Below the pieces are notes generated by a model, which saw only the letters and a list, made by a program, of their open reading frames with translations, searched no databases and had not been told where the DNA came from. From positions 1 to 47,465 of IMG/VR virus record IMGVR_UViG_3300027800_000021: 47,465 nucleotides of DNA. One strand, 5' to 3'. Numbering within the stretch: position 1 is the first letter of the stretch; every line of letters starts with the position of its first letter. Source of the DNA: a virus. Positions 6,197 through 14,282 of the stretch are shown here, in pieces. The position numbers were made by a program, and so were the translations under genes.

Positions 6197-6258
6197 GGGA
6201 GGTGGAATTTTGCCCCAACTAACCGAAGCGAAGCTCCGCTCGATCAAGGCCAGCGGCC
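6193..6258 (+). repeat. Duplicated integrase 5' end, copy B (functional gene)
   Basis: Partner of 2933-2998 (63 of 66 identical). Its left edge coincides with the right arm of the 52-bp palindrome. Confidence 0.85.
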
Positions 6259-7415
6259 GCATTGAGCGCGTCCACGACAGCGCAGGCCTATACCTCGAAT
6301 TGAGCGCGGCGGGCGGGAAGCACTGGCGATTCAAGTACAAATTTGACGGCAAGGAAAAGCGGTTGTCCTTTGGAGCCTGGCCCGAGGTGTCCCTGAAAGA
6401 GGCCCGGCAGAAACGCGACGACGCCCGGGCCATGGTGGCCAAGGGCATTGACCCTGGCCAGGAACTGAAGCGCAGCCGGGACAATGCGGCGGGCGTCGTC
6501 ACCTTCCAGGCCCTGGCGGAGGAATATGTCGGGAACCAGAAAAACGTGTGGGCGGAAAGCCACACCGTCACCGTCGAAGGCCGGTTGCGGCTCGACGTCT
6601 ATCCGCGCATCGGGGATAGGCCGATCACGGAGATCGAGCCGACGGACATCCTGGCCATCTTGCGGGGGATCGAGGCGCGCCGGGCCTTCGAGACGGCAAG
6701 CCGGGTCCTGGGCGTGTGCTCGCTGATCTTCCGCTACGGGGTGGCCGTCGGCGTTGTGAAATCAGATCCCTGCCGGGACCTGCGCGGGGCGCTGGTGCCG
6801 TTCCAGCACGGCCAGCACGCCGCCCTGACGCGGCCCAGGGATGTCGGCGCGTTTATGCTGGCCATTGACGACTACAAGGGGTCTGCGGTCGTTCGGGCCG
6901 CCCTGGCCTTTTCCGCGCTCACGTTTTGCAGGCCTGGCGAGATCCGGCATGCCGAATGGTGCGAGATCGATTTTGCTACGGAAGAATGGACGGTCCCGGC
7001 AGCCAAAATGAAAACGAGGGTGGAGCACCGTGTGCCGCTTTCGCGGCAGGCGGTGGATGTCCTGACGTGGATCCAGCCGCTGACGGGTTCGGGCCGGTAT
7101 GTGTTTCCGGGGCCCAGGGGAAAGGATCGGCCGCTCTCCGAAAACGGCGTCAACGCGGCGATTCGGAGCATGGGGTACGGCAAGGACCAGATGACGGCGC
7201 ATGGGTTTCGGGCCATGGCCTCCACCCTGCTGAACGAACGTGGCCACCGGCCGGACGTGATCGAGGCCCAGCTTGCCCACAAGGGGACGGACAAGATCCG
7301 GGCCATCTACAATCGGGCGCAGTATTTGGAGGAGCGGCGACAGTTGATGCAGGCATGGGCGGATTACCTGGACGAACTGCGAGCATTATCCGTCAACGGT
7401 TCGTCGGGCAATTGA
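6210..7415 (+). CDS. int: P4-family tyrosine site-specific integrase
   Basis: 401 residues. The N-terminal 90 residues (KLRSIKASGRIERVHDSAGL, then WRFKYKFDGKEKRLSFG) are the DUF4102 arm-type DNA-binding domain of P4-type integrases, followed by a core-binding domain and a catalytic domain with CRPGEIRHAEW (first Arg), HGFR (His and second Arg) and a C-terminal IYNRAQY carrying the Tyr nucleophile. It would recombine attP with the 3' end of a tmRNA or tRNA gene. The start is TTG with AGGTGG seven bases upstream. An arm-type site covers the start codon, suggesting autoregulation. Its 3' end overlaps the convergent excisionase gene by 52 bases. Confidence 0.95.
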   Translation: MPQLTEAKLRSIKASGRIERVHDSAGLYLELSAAGGKHWRFKYKFDGKEKRLSFGAWPEVSLKEARQKRDDARAMVAKGIDPGQELKRSRDNAAGVVTFQALAEEYVGNQKNVWAESHTVTVEGRLRLDVYPRIGDRPITEIEPTDILAILRGIEARRAFETASRVLGVCSLIFRYGVAVGVVKSDPCRDLRGALVPFQHGQHAALTRPRDVGAFMLAIDDYKGSAVVRAALAFSALTFCRPGEIRHAEWCEIDFATEEWTVPAAKMKTRVEHRVPLSRQAVDVLTWIQPLTGSGRYVFPGPRGKDRPLSENGVNAAIRSMGYGKDQMTAHGFRAMASTLLNERGHRPDVIEAQLAHKGTDKIRAIYNRAQYLEERRQLMQAWADYLDELRALSVNGSSGN

Positions 7416-7597
7416 TCATATAGACCCTGTAAATCTGCGAGCCGCCAGACGGGCGTCCCTCCCAGGTAGCGTTGCTTGGGGATGATGCCACGTTGGACGT
7501 ACCGGTAAAATGTCGATCGCGGCATGTTGTTCAGATACGCCCGGGTCTCTTTCGCGCCCAGGAGACGGTTCCCGTCGTGCATCAGTTCGAGTGTCAT
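7364..7597 (-). CDS. Excisionase/AlpA-like HTH protein
   Basis: 77 residues. LLGAKETRAYLNNMPRSTFY-R-YVQRGIIPK is the recognition helix-turn-helix and QRYLGGTPVWRLADLQGLYD the wing, the standard layout of AlpA and excisionase proteins. These bind near att sites to favour excision or activate int. It lies tail-to-tail with int, overlapping by 52 bases. A GGAG lies about 12 bases before the ATG. It is the last gene of the long minus-strand early operon, so excisionase would be made on induction while int has its own transcript from the other strand. Confidence 0.75.
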   Translation of the reverse strand: MTLELMHDGNRLLGAKETRAYLNNMPRSTFYRYVQRGIIPKQRYLGGTPVWRLADLQGLYDQLPDEPLTDNARSSSR

Positions 7598-7674
7598 CTA
7601 GCAAGCTCCATCAATCAATTATTGCGCACTGCGGACAGCAGTGGATGCCAATCCATGGGGCGTTTCCGGATATG

Positions 7675-8484
7675 CTACCACCAAATCTCGGTTGTGACGT
7701 CGCGATACGTAATCGCCCACACCCAGGGGTTTTTAGCAGTCCCGAATCCGCGCTCGTCGTTGAGAAGGTCCCACAGTTTGAGATAGGCCGTGACCGGGTC
7801 CACGCACCACTGGTCCCACGGCCAGCCGTAATCATCGGTCCCGGGCTGCCCGTCGCGATCCGGCAGGCCCCATTTCCAGGTGCGGCCGCCGTCCTTGGAC
7901 AGGCACGCCAGCCCCTCGGCCGCCACGTCCTCGGGCGTGATGTCCTGGATGCACTGCAGCCGCACCTCCACGATCTTGTAGGAGTTGCGGTAGGCCCAGT
8001 GGGGTAAGTGGATGGCGGGACGTTTTTCCCACGCGCAGTAGGGGTCCGGCGCGGAAAAGCGGTGTACCCCGTCCAATCCGTTTGGGTAGTGTCGGTTGGG
8101 CGTGTTTGGAGGGTTGCCGTCGGCGGCGTAGTGAACAAGCGGCCCGCGACACCGCGCAAGCGGTTCCGGCTCACCGCTCGGGAGAGTGCCAGGGTAACTG
8201 TGTGCCTGCCAGAACGTCTCCCGTACCTGCAGTATGTCCCCAGGCTGGCCGTATGGGCAGCGGGACAACACATCGGCATGACGCAAATCGTTCCAGAGCA
8301 TCCTGCGATCTCTCATTATCCAGTCATATCCCGGTGTGTCCGACGGCATAAAACTGGAGACAGGCCCGATCCCCCTAATCCGGTTGACCACCCGCCTGGT
8401 CTGGGTTTTGCGCCCGGCGCGGTTGCCCAGGACCATAGGGCCGGAAAATAGGATGGGACGGACGGAAAATGAGTGGGCGCTCAT
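7675..8484 (-). CDS. ASCH-like phage protein (uncharacterised)
   Basis: 269 residues. The N-terminal VRPILFSGPMVLGNRAGRKT-QTRR, the internal CPYGQPGDILQVRETFW, the IVEVRLQCIQDITPEDVAAE segment and the final NPWVWAITYRDV are hallmarks of a protein family common in phages and related to the ASCH/PUA fold. ASCH domains are thought to bind RNA or modified nucleotides; no activity is established for this phage branch. The start overlaps the upstream P-loop gene by four bases. It belongs to an early block that also holds a methyltransferase and a PAPS-reductase-like protein, so a link to nucleic-acid modification is possible. Confidence 0.7.
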   Translation of the reverse strand: MSAHSFSVRPILFSGPMVLGNRAGRKTQTRRVVNRIRGIGPVSSFMPSDTPGYDWIMRDRRMLWNDLRHADVLSRCPYGQPGDILQVRETFWQAHSYPGTLPSGEPEPLARCRGPLVHYAADGNPPNTPNRHYPNGLDGVHRFSAPDPYCAWEKRPAIHLPHWAYRNSYKIVEVRLQCIQDITPEDVAAEGLACLSKDGGRTWKWGLPDRDGQPGTDDYGWPWDQWCVDPVTAYLKLWDLLNDERGFGTAKNPWVWAITYRDVTTEIWW

Positions 8485-9302
8485 GCCGAGGCCTCCGTTT
8501 GGTCACCGGCCTGCTGACCGCCGTAGTCCAGGCCAGCCCGTTGCAGACGGTCGATCTCGGCGGCGATGAGCGCCCCGGCCACGGCCAGTTGCCGCACCCG
8601 GGATTTATCGTCTCGTTTCGCCCATTGTTGATCCCATTCGGTCTCGGCAAAGATATCCTGGGGCAGTATCTGGCAGCCATCCACATGCAACATGCACGGC
8701 ATGGCATAGTAGCAGGCGGCCCAGGCCAGTTCGCTGTCCTGGCGCGTGTCGTCGTCATACTCGGCCGAAAAGCCCTCGGCTTCGACCTGCCTCCTCCGTT
8801 CGGCCGCGATCAAGGCGACGCCGGGGGAGGTATCCTGGCTGCTGGCCCAGGGACCGTCCGGGGAGAGCAGTCTGACCTCGTGGGCCATGCCTATGATTTC
8901 AGAGCGGTGCCGATGCCATTCAAGGAGTTTCCGGTCAAAATCCTGTCGTGGAAAACCGCACGGCGCCCGTCGCGTCCAACATTCGGAGGCAGGGACGTCC
9001 AGGAAGCGCATTTCCACCTGGGCCTCGTGCTCCCGGGCGATGCGCACCAGGTCCGCGACCATGGCCGGGATGGTCAGGCATTCGTCGATGATCACGAGGT
9101 CGCCGCGACTCAAAACCATCCGGGCCATGGTGCACGCGGTGGCGTGCACATGCGGCTCCGTTGACCAGTGGTAGACGTGGCCCAGGGCGGCCCGTATCCG
9201 GTCGTATTCGATCACGCCCGGGCAGTCTCCGAATTTCCGTTGCACGTGCTCGCTTTTGCCGCTGCCCGGCAGCCCCAGCACGAAGATCATGCGCTTGGCC
9301 AT
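8481..9302 (-). CDS. Fusion of P-loop kinase-like domain and phage 'ERRRQ' domain
   Basis: 273 residues. Residues 5-150 form a P-loop NTPase of the polynucleotide-kinase/zeta-like class: GLPGSGKS at 10-17 and VIIDECLT at 71-78. Residues 163-260 (ALIAAERRRQVEAEGFSAEY, ELAWAACYYA, then VRQLAVAGALIAAEIDRL) match a separate helical domain seen alone in many phage early proteins, of unknown function. The joining of the two in one chain is the odd feature. Phosphorylation of a nucleotide or nucleic-acid end is plausible. The stop overlaps the next gene (ATGA); the upstream DUF5131 gene lies 18 bases away. Confidence 0.65.
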   Translation of the reverse strand: MAKRMIFVLGLPGSGKSEHVQRKFGDCPGVIEYDRIRAALGHVYHWSTEPHVHATACTMARMVLSRGDLVIIDECLTIPAMVADLVRIAREHEAQVEMRFLDVPASECWTRRAPCGFPRQDFDRKLLEWHRHRSEIIGMAHEVRLLSPDGPWASSQDTSPGVALIAAERRRQVEAEGFSAEYDDDTRQDSELAWAACYYAMPCMLHVDGCQILPQDIFAETEWDQQWAKRDDKSRVRQLAVAGALIAAEIDRLQRAGLDYGGQQAGDQTEASA

Positions 9303-9320
9303 GAGTCGGTCTCCAGGTGG

Positions 9321-10313
9321 TTAGAGGTTGGGGAGGCTGTCCCAGATCTGTCCGTCGATATGTCGCCCGGCCCGTTTCTTGCCGACGCGGATCGAGCCCC
9401 GGTCGTGTTCCCCTATCCCAGCCATTTTTGAATTTTGGTTGTCCGGGAGCCATTCCCCCCATTGTTTGAACAGAAAGGGCACCTCGGCCTCCACGCACTC
9501 GTCCCGCACCGTGCGGATCCAGTCCGGATACATCGGCCTTGCGCCGGGGCCTGTCTCGCCACCGGCGACGATCCACGAGCATCGGCGTAGAATGTCCAGA
9601 TGGTCTGTCTCGGCCCTGTCCGGCCGGAGTGCCGTCTTTTTCCCGTCTGCGCCTCTCCACGCCTGCCGCCATCGGAACGTCACCGGCCCCAAAAGCGGCT
9701 CCAGGGACAACCACGTCCGCCAGCCCAGCCCGGCCAGATCCACTAAGTGCGGCGCGCGCTCGTCGAGGCGCTGTTGATCTTCGGCCGTTGCGCCGACGAA
9801 GACATTGGGCAGGGGCCACGGGATACATTCGAGCGGTTCATACGGATTGATCCAGCGTAGGATCTCACCACGGACAGCGGCGCGTGTGGTCGAGGCATCC
9901 GTGAGGTACTCGAGCATCTTTTCCGGTCTTTTGGTGAGCACCAGGAAGACGTGCTGCGGCTCCAGGGCCATGCGGGCGAAGACCTGGTCCCTGAAGCCGT
10001 CCGGAACGTCCTCGTGGAAGAGGTCGGTCCATAGGGCGAACACCGTGGGCTTGGTGATCTCCCGGGGGAGGTCCAGGGCTGACATGTTGCACCGGACGAG
10101 GCCTGTCCATCGGCCAGCCTTGGTCAGACCCGCATAGCGGGAGCAGATGCGCGTATTCGGATGCGCGGCGAACCGCTTCGCCTCCCGGGCGGACCAGCAG
10201 TTTGCGCAGCCTGGAGAAACCGGCGAACAGCCGAGGACGATGTTCCAGGAGCGCTGCCAGTAGATGCCGTGCGACAGGCGGTCGGGGGAGAGGTTGTCGA
10301 AAGCCGTGGTCAT
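9321..10313 (-). CDS. DUF5131 family protein (phage Gp37/Gp68-like)
   Basis: 330 residues. The N-terminal WNIVLGCSPVSPGCANCW holds a CxxxxxxCxxC cluster, followed by MSALDLPREI, VFALWTDLFHEDVPD, VFLVLTKRPEKM, VGATAEDQQRLDERAPHL, LSLEPLLGPV and VAGGETGPGARPM, the ordered motifs of the DUF5131/Gp37-Gp68 family. The cysteine cluster and barrel-like motif order resemble radical-SAM proteins, so an iron-sulfur enzyme is possible, but no reaction is established. Start overlaps the stop of the upstream gene by four bases. Confidence 0.8.
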   Translation of the reverse strand: MTTAFDNLSPDRLSHGIYWQRSWNIVLGCSPVSPGCANCWSAREAKRFAAHPNTRICSRYAGLTKAGRWTGLVRCNMSALDLPREITKPTVFALWTDLFHEDVPDGFRDQVFARMALEPQHVFLVLTKRPEKMLEYLTDASTTRAAVRGEILRWINPYEPLECIPWPLPNVFVGATAEDQQRLDERAPHLVDLAGLGWRTWLSLEPLLGPVTFRWRQAWRGADGKKTALRPDRAETDHLDILRRCSWIVAGGETGPGARPMYPDWIRTVRDECVEAEVPFLFKQWGEWLPDNQNSKMAGIGEHDRGSIRVGKKRAGRHIDGQIWDSLPNL

Positions 10314-10771
10314 GATTTGCTCCGTTGCTCTACGAATTTACGGACCGGCCCAATATGGGGTTCATCGCGCACGACGGCCCGGTCCTCGCCCTTCCAGGCG
10401 CAGGTGGTGTAGCACAGCGGCCGCACCGCCTCGGGCGACAGGCCCAGCTCGGCGGACGCCCAGGCCAGGATGGCGGCGTGGGACGGCGAAAGGGCGTTAT
10501 CGCTGAAATTACCGGCCGCATCCCAGCGGCGGTTCAACGCTGGGACCTCGATGGCCACGTTGTAGCGGTCCCGGTCCAGGACGTAGACCACCAGCACGCG
10601 CAGGGCGTCCCGGGGCGCGCCCGCCGGGTCCATGACGCAAAACAAGCCCTTCGGCGGCTGGCGCTCACCGTCGGGCAAAACGAACTGCCCGTCGCGGAAG
10701 TACCTGCCGGACGGGACGGTGGCGGCGGGAGCCGCCGGGGGCGGGGCGAAGAGGGTGAGTTGGGTGGTCAT
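10310..10771 (-). CDS. Hypothetical early protein
   Basis: 153 residues beginning MTTQLTLFAPPPAAPAATVP. The first 25 residues are a low-complexity Pro/Ala linker starting with a TLF-type motif; the rest includes FVLPDGERQPPKGLFCVMDP, a hydrophobic strand VLVVYVLDRDRYNV and a helical C-terminal region. No family recognised. The start at 10771 was chosen because it overlaps the stop of the PAPS-reductase-like gene (ATGA) and the upstream extension is shadow sequence. The TLF-type N-terminus with a Pro-rich linker looks like a peptide that docks onto a partner (such motifs bind sliding clamps), which is speculation. Confidence 0.55.
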   Translation of the reverse strand: MTTQLTLFAPPPAAPAATVPSGRYFRDGQFVLPDGERQPPKGLFCVMDPAGAPRDALRVLVVYVLDRDRYNVAIEVPALNRRWDAAGNFSDNALSPSHAAILAWASAELGLSPEAVRPLCYTTCAWKGEDRAVVRDEPHIGPVRKFVEQRSKS

Positions 10772-11874
10772 GCCCCAATCTCCATCAGCCTGCCCTGCCG
10801 CATTTCCTGCCGGGGCTCCCACACAAACCGCTGGGCCAACCGTGGCGGCGCGGCGTCCCGGCAGTAGGACAGAACCTGGCGCAAGCCGAGCTTGTCCATG
10901 CAGTAGCGGTAGAGCTTCGGGTGGGTGTGGGCGAGACGTTGAAAACGGTTTTCCGGGCCGTCCAGGTGATCCATGTGCAGGCCGAAGCAGCAAAACACGC
11001 AGCCAGTCCGGCGCACGCCCGTCGTCACCAGCCGTCCATCCACTGCGACGATCCTGCCGTAAACGGACGGGATCGGGATGTCGTTATCCACGATGCAGCG
11101 CAGCACGTCCTGCTCGGTCCAAAAAGACAACGGGGCCGAACGCGGGTGCTCCATGTCGTAGGCGTTGCATCCCGTCTGCAGGTAGGTCCGCTGCCGGGCT
11201 TTCGAGTCGGCGGCCAACGTACCGAGGAACGGTCGCCGTCCGGTCTCTTTTTCGTACTGGGCAGCCGGGCTTTTCTTCATGACCTGACAGCAGTGATCCG
11301 AAATTTTGAACGGGGCATCGACTAAAAAACGCCATTGATCCGGCACTTTGAACCCGTGGACCGGCTTGCCACGTCGATTGATGCCCTGGTCGTAGAGCCG
11401 CCAGACGTTTTTGTTTCGCTCGGTGGGGTTGCGCAGGATGTTCACGCCCCGGGCGATTTTTTTGGACGCGACGGGCCATCCGTAGTCCCTGATGACCTGC
11501 CAAAACGGGATTTTCGGATGCAAAATGGTGTGGTTCGTCGTGCCCTTCACGATGCGCAGGATTTCCGGATACTCCAGGCCGGTGTGACAAAACACGGCCG
11601 GAACATCCGGAAATGCCTGCCGGACCAGCCACAAGAGCACCGACGAGTCCTTGCCGCCGGAAAACGACACGCTCACATTTCCGTCCCATGCCAGATACCA
11701 ATCCTTGATCCGGTCCAGGCTCATGGCCATCTTGTCGGCCAGGGGCAGGGCCTGCCTGCGCTGCAATTCCTGGTAGGCGGCCAAGACCTTCCCGGAGTCC
11801 ACGGACTCTGCCCAACGACTTTCATAGGCGGTCAAGGGGGCGGGCTCGCGGCCGTTGGCGTCAAGGGTGGTCAC
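10768..11874 (-). CDS. PAPS-reductase-like PP-loop protein
   Basis: 368 residues. VSVSFSGGKDSSVLLWLVRQ is the PP-loop of the ATP pyrophosphatase/PAPS reductase superfamily, followed by FCHTGLEYPEI, a KWRF-like QWRFLVDAPFKISDHCCQVM segment, ETGRRPFLGTLAADSKARQR, PLSFWTEQDVLRCI and a cysteine motif TGCVFCCFGLHMDH. These are the signatures of the phage PAPS-reductase-like family. Members related to DndC insert sulfur into DNA, others are IbrA-like; the substrate here is unknown. The GTG start at 11872-11874 overlaps the stop of the cytosine methyltransferase (GTGA), so both are made together, hinting at a role in DNA modification. Confidence 0.8.
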   Translation of the reverse strand: MTTLDANGREPAPLTAYESRWAESVDSGKVLAAYQELQRRQALPLADKMAMSLDRIKDWYLAWDGNVSVSFSGGKDSSVLLWLVRQAFPDVPAVFCHTGLEYPEILRIVKGTTNHTILHPKIPFWQVIRDYGWPVASKKIARGVNILRNPTERNKNVWRLYDQGINRRGKPVHGFKVPDQWRFLVDAPFKISDHCCQVMKKSPAAQYEKETGRRPFLGTLAADSKARQRTYLQTGCNAYDMEHPRSAPLSFWTEQDVLRCIVDNDIPIPSVYGRIVAVDGRLVTTGVRRTGCVFCCFGLHMDHLDGPENRFQRLAHTHPKLYRYCMDKLGLRQVLSYCRDAAPPRLAQRFVWEPRQEMRQGRLMEIGA

Positions 11875-13724
11875 GGCGCAACCTCCGACGCCACGGACAG
11901 GGCGGCCGCAACCGGCGCCACCCAGACCGGCGAGGCGGACATGGTGAACCGCTCCCCGCTCCAGGCCAGAAGCAACGTCTCGCCCATCACCCCGGCGATG
12001 GCCTGGGCCGCTGGCGGCGGCACCGCGTTGCCGATGCGCTCGCGCCAGGCCTGATCGGACAGGCCGTCGAGCTTCAAATATTCCTCCGGGTCCAGGAGGC
12101 CCTGCAGGGCCGCCAACTCCAGCGTCGTGAACGGCCGGTGCCATGTCCCGTCAAGGGCGCGGATCACGGCCACCAGCCGGTCCGACGGTCCGGGCAGGCA
12201 GGCGGCGGGATCGGTTTGCGAAAATTCGCACGTCCCGGGGTCGGCAACGGACCACGCGCCGTTGTCGTGCTGGCCGTAGCCGGTCACAGCCCCGGCCGGA
12301 CCATCCCACGCCAGCACGCCGAAATTGGCCTGGGTCTGGTAGCTCGATTTGCCGCCCCGGTTCCACGGCGTGCACGGATCGGCCACGGCGTACGCCCCCT
12401 GCCCCGTGGTGCTCCCGGCGATGACGGTCCCGGCCGGGGCGCAAAACGGCGTCACGGCGTATTTCCCGTAAACCTGGCCCGGCTGGCGCGGGTCGGCGAC
12501 ACAGGCCCGGCCGTTGGCGGCATGGCTGGCCCCGGTGACGCACGGGGCGATCCGGTCCCAGGCCGTGATGCGGTACAGGCTGTAATGCCGGTTCGGGTTG
12601 CCGTCCGACAGGCGCGGATCAGCGACGGTGAAGCGGCCGTTGGTCGGGAAGCCGCGCCCGGTCACGGTCCCGGCCGGGGAGTCGAAGGGGATGACACCCA
12701 GGGTGGCGCCGCGCAGGGCCACGTTCGCCCCGGGGTCGGCCACGGAATAGCGGCCGCAGGTCGGCCCCGCGTTGCCGGTCACGGTTCCGGCTGGTTCGGA
12801 CCAGGGCAGGACGCCCAGAACGCCGTCCTGGTAGGACCGCTCGGGCACGATGCCGTAGTCGGCCAAAACGCCGTTCGCCACGCGCAGCTTCGACAGCGAC
12901 CGCCAGTCGCTCCCGGCCTCCACGAACGCCAGCCGGACCCAGGTTTTCCATTGCAGCGCGGGCATGCGGTGCATCGGCCCGGCCACGGCCGCCCCGGGCC
13001 GGGGCATCCGGCCCAGCACGTCGCCCACGGCCCGAAGCGGCCGCTTGACCGGCTGATACAAAAACGGCGGCACTTTTTCGCGGTGCCGGGCCACCAGCAG
13101 GAACCTGCGGCGCGACTGCGCCAGCCCGCCCAGCTCGCCGCAGTCGTGGGTGGTCTCGGCCACGGCGTAGCCGTAGGCGCGAAGCAGCTCGCCGATCTGG
13201 TCCAGCAGGTGACGGCCCCGGGTGGCGATGCGCGGCACGTTCTCGAAAAGCATCAATTCGGGCGGATCGTCGGCCCAGGCCTCCAGCATCAGCCACACCC
13301 CGCGCACCGTCAGGCCATTGAGCGCCTGATATCGCCCGCCCTGGCTCTTGCGTTCGGACAAAAGGCCCGAAAAACCCTTGCACGGCGGCGACATGAACAC
13401 GATGTTCGGCCGCTCGTTTCCGGCGGCGCGCCGGATGTCCTCGGGCATGGCCGGACGCCAGCCCGCCGGAGGCTCGTGGCCGTGGAACGCCGCGTACTGC
13501 TCGCGGTCCATCAGGTCCAGAACCGTGCCGGGCACGCCCGCCAGCCGCTCGAAATCGCGGATGGCGGCCGCCGACACGTCCACGCCGCCGCAGCACCGGA
13601 ACCGGGCGCGCAGCGCGCCGACCTGCGCCCGGCCCCGGTTGAACCCCAACGCGCCGCCGCCCAGGCCGCAAAAAAAGTGGAAATGCGTGATCTCCACGGA
13701 CTCAATGGGTGTATGCAACGTCAC
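11871..13724 (-). CDS. DNA cytosine-5 methyltransferase with five internal repeats
   Basis: 617 residues, longer than a typical C5 enzyme. Motif I is FCGLGGGALGF (18-28), the catalytic motif IV SPPCKGFSG holds Cys115, motif VI is ENV (161-163), motif VIII QSRRR (203-207), and motifs IX-X return at 535-572 (ALQGLLDPEEY and IGNAVPPP). The region between, where the target-recognition domain belongs, carries five repeats of roughly 27 residues (about 304-331, 343-370, 386-412, 424-450, 469-496) with consensus PAGTVTG...NGR..VADP. It would methylate cytosine in phage DNA, probably against restriction. It is translationally coupled to flanking genes by four-base overlaps. Confidence 0.92.
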   Translation of the reverse strand: MTLHTPIESVEITHFHFFCGLGGGALGFNRGRAQVGALRARFRCCGGVDVSAAAIRDFERLAGVPGTVLDLMDREQYAAFHGHEPPAGWRPAMPEDIRRAAGNERPNIVFMSPPCKGFSGLLSERKSQGGRYQALNGLTVRGVWLMLEAWADDPPELMLFENVPRIATRGRHLLDQIGELLRAYGYAVAETTHDCGELGGLAQSRRRFLLVARHREKVPPFLYQPVKRPLRAVGDVLGRMPRPGAAVAGPMHRMPALQWKTWVRLAFVEAGSDWRSLSKLRVANGVLADYGIVPERSYQDGVLGVLPWSEPAGTVTGNAGPTCGRYSVADPGANVALRGATLGVIPFDSPAGTVTGRGFPTNGRFTVADPRLSDGNPNRHYSLYRITAWDRIAPCVTGASHAANGRACVADPRQPGQVYGKYAVTPFCAPAGTVIAGSTTGQGAYAVADPCTPWNRGGKSSYQTQANFGVLAWDGPAGAVTGYGQHDNGAWSVADPGTCEFSQTDPAACLPGPSDRLVAVIRALDGTWHRPFTTLELAALQGLLDPEEYLKLDGLSDQAWRERIGNAVPPPAAQAIAGVMGETLLLAWSGERFTMSASPVWVAPVAAALSVASEVAP

Positions 13725-14281
13725 GCCGCCACCTTCTTGGGCATGTAGCTCCGCACGAACGCCAGTACATGATCGTTTACGGGCAGCGCCCGGGAACTGT
13801 TCGGCAGGATCATGCGGGGCAGGCCAGCCATGCGGATGATTGAGCGCATGTGTGATTCGTCTTTGATCGGCAGGGCGCAGGGGATGGTTTCATAGTGGCG
13901 CAGCAACGTGATCAGGCCGATTCGCTCCAGGCCGGGGCGTTTGCCTATGGCCTGGGATATCGCCAAGGCCAGGGCTTTGAAGCGTGAGATATGCCCACGT
14001 CTCTTCTTTGCGATCGGTGGCTGCGTAGCTTTTGCCTTCGGCCGGGGCGTCGCCTTCGGCTTCTCGGGGGGCGTCTCCTCGAGCTGCGCGGGCGGTGTCC
14101 CCTGCAGTAAGGGTTCGAGGCGGTCGGCCAGGGCGGCGTTGAAGGAGTCGGACCGGCCCGAGGCAGCGAGGTAGATGGGGCCTGGGCACGTGGCGCATCC
14201 GGCTCGGCCTTGGCGGAAGCCTTCGCAACAGGCGGAAAAGTCGGGTTCGCCGTGGCCATGGGGGCAGGTGATGGTGGTCAT
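13721..14281 (-). CDS. Cys-rich hypothetical early protein
   Basis: 186 residues. The N-terminal 35 residues have a cysteine cluster (CPHGHGEPDFSACCEGFRQG, then CATCPG) that could bind zinc. A Pro/Lys/Thr linker (about 68-92) follows, then a helical C-terminal domain (FKALALAISQAIGKRPGLER, HYETIPCALPIKDESHMRSI). No family recognised. It overlaps the methyltransferase start by four bases and follows the 44-residue membrane protein by one base, so it is part of the tightly packed early operon. Confidence 0.6.
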   Translation of the reverse strand: MTTITCPHGHGEPDFSACCEGFRQGRAGCATCPGPIYLAASGRSDSFNAALADRLEPLLQGTPPAQLEETPPEKPKATPRPKAKATQPPIAKKRRGHISRFKALALAISQAIGKRPGLERIGLITLLRHYETIPCALPIKDESHMRSIIRMAGLPRMILPNSSRALPVNDHVLAFVRSYMPKKVAA

Positions 14282-14282
14282 G

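Noticed and set aside
12138-13748. Long plus-strand frame opposite the cytosine methyltransferase.
   Set aside because: It is a GC-rich antisense shadow, rich in Gly/Arg/His/Pro, with no domain, and the opposite frame has all methyltransferase motifs.
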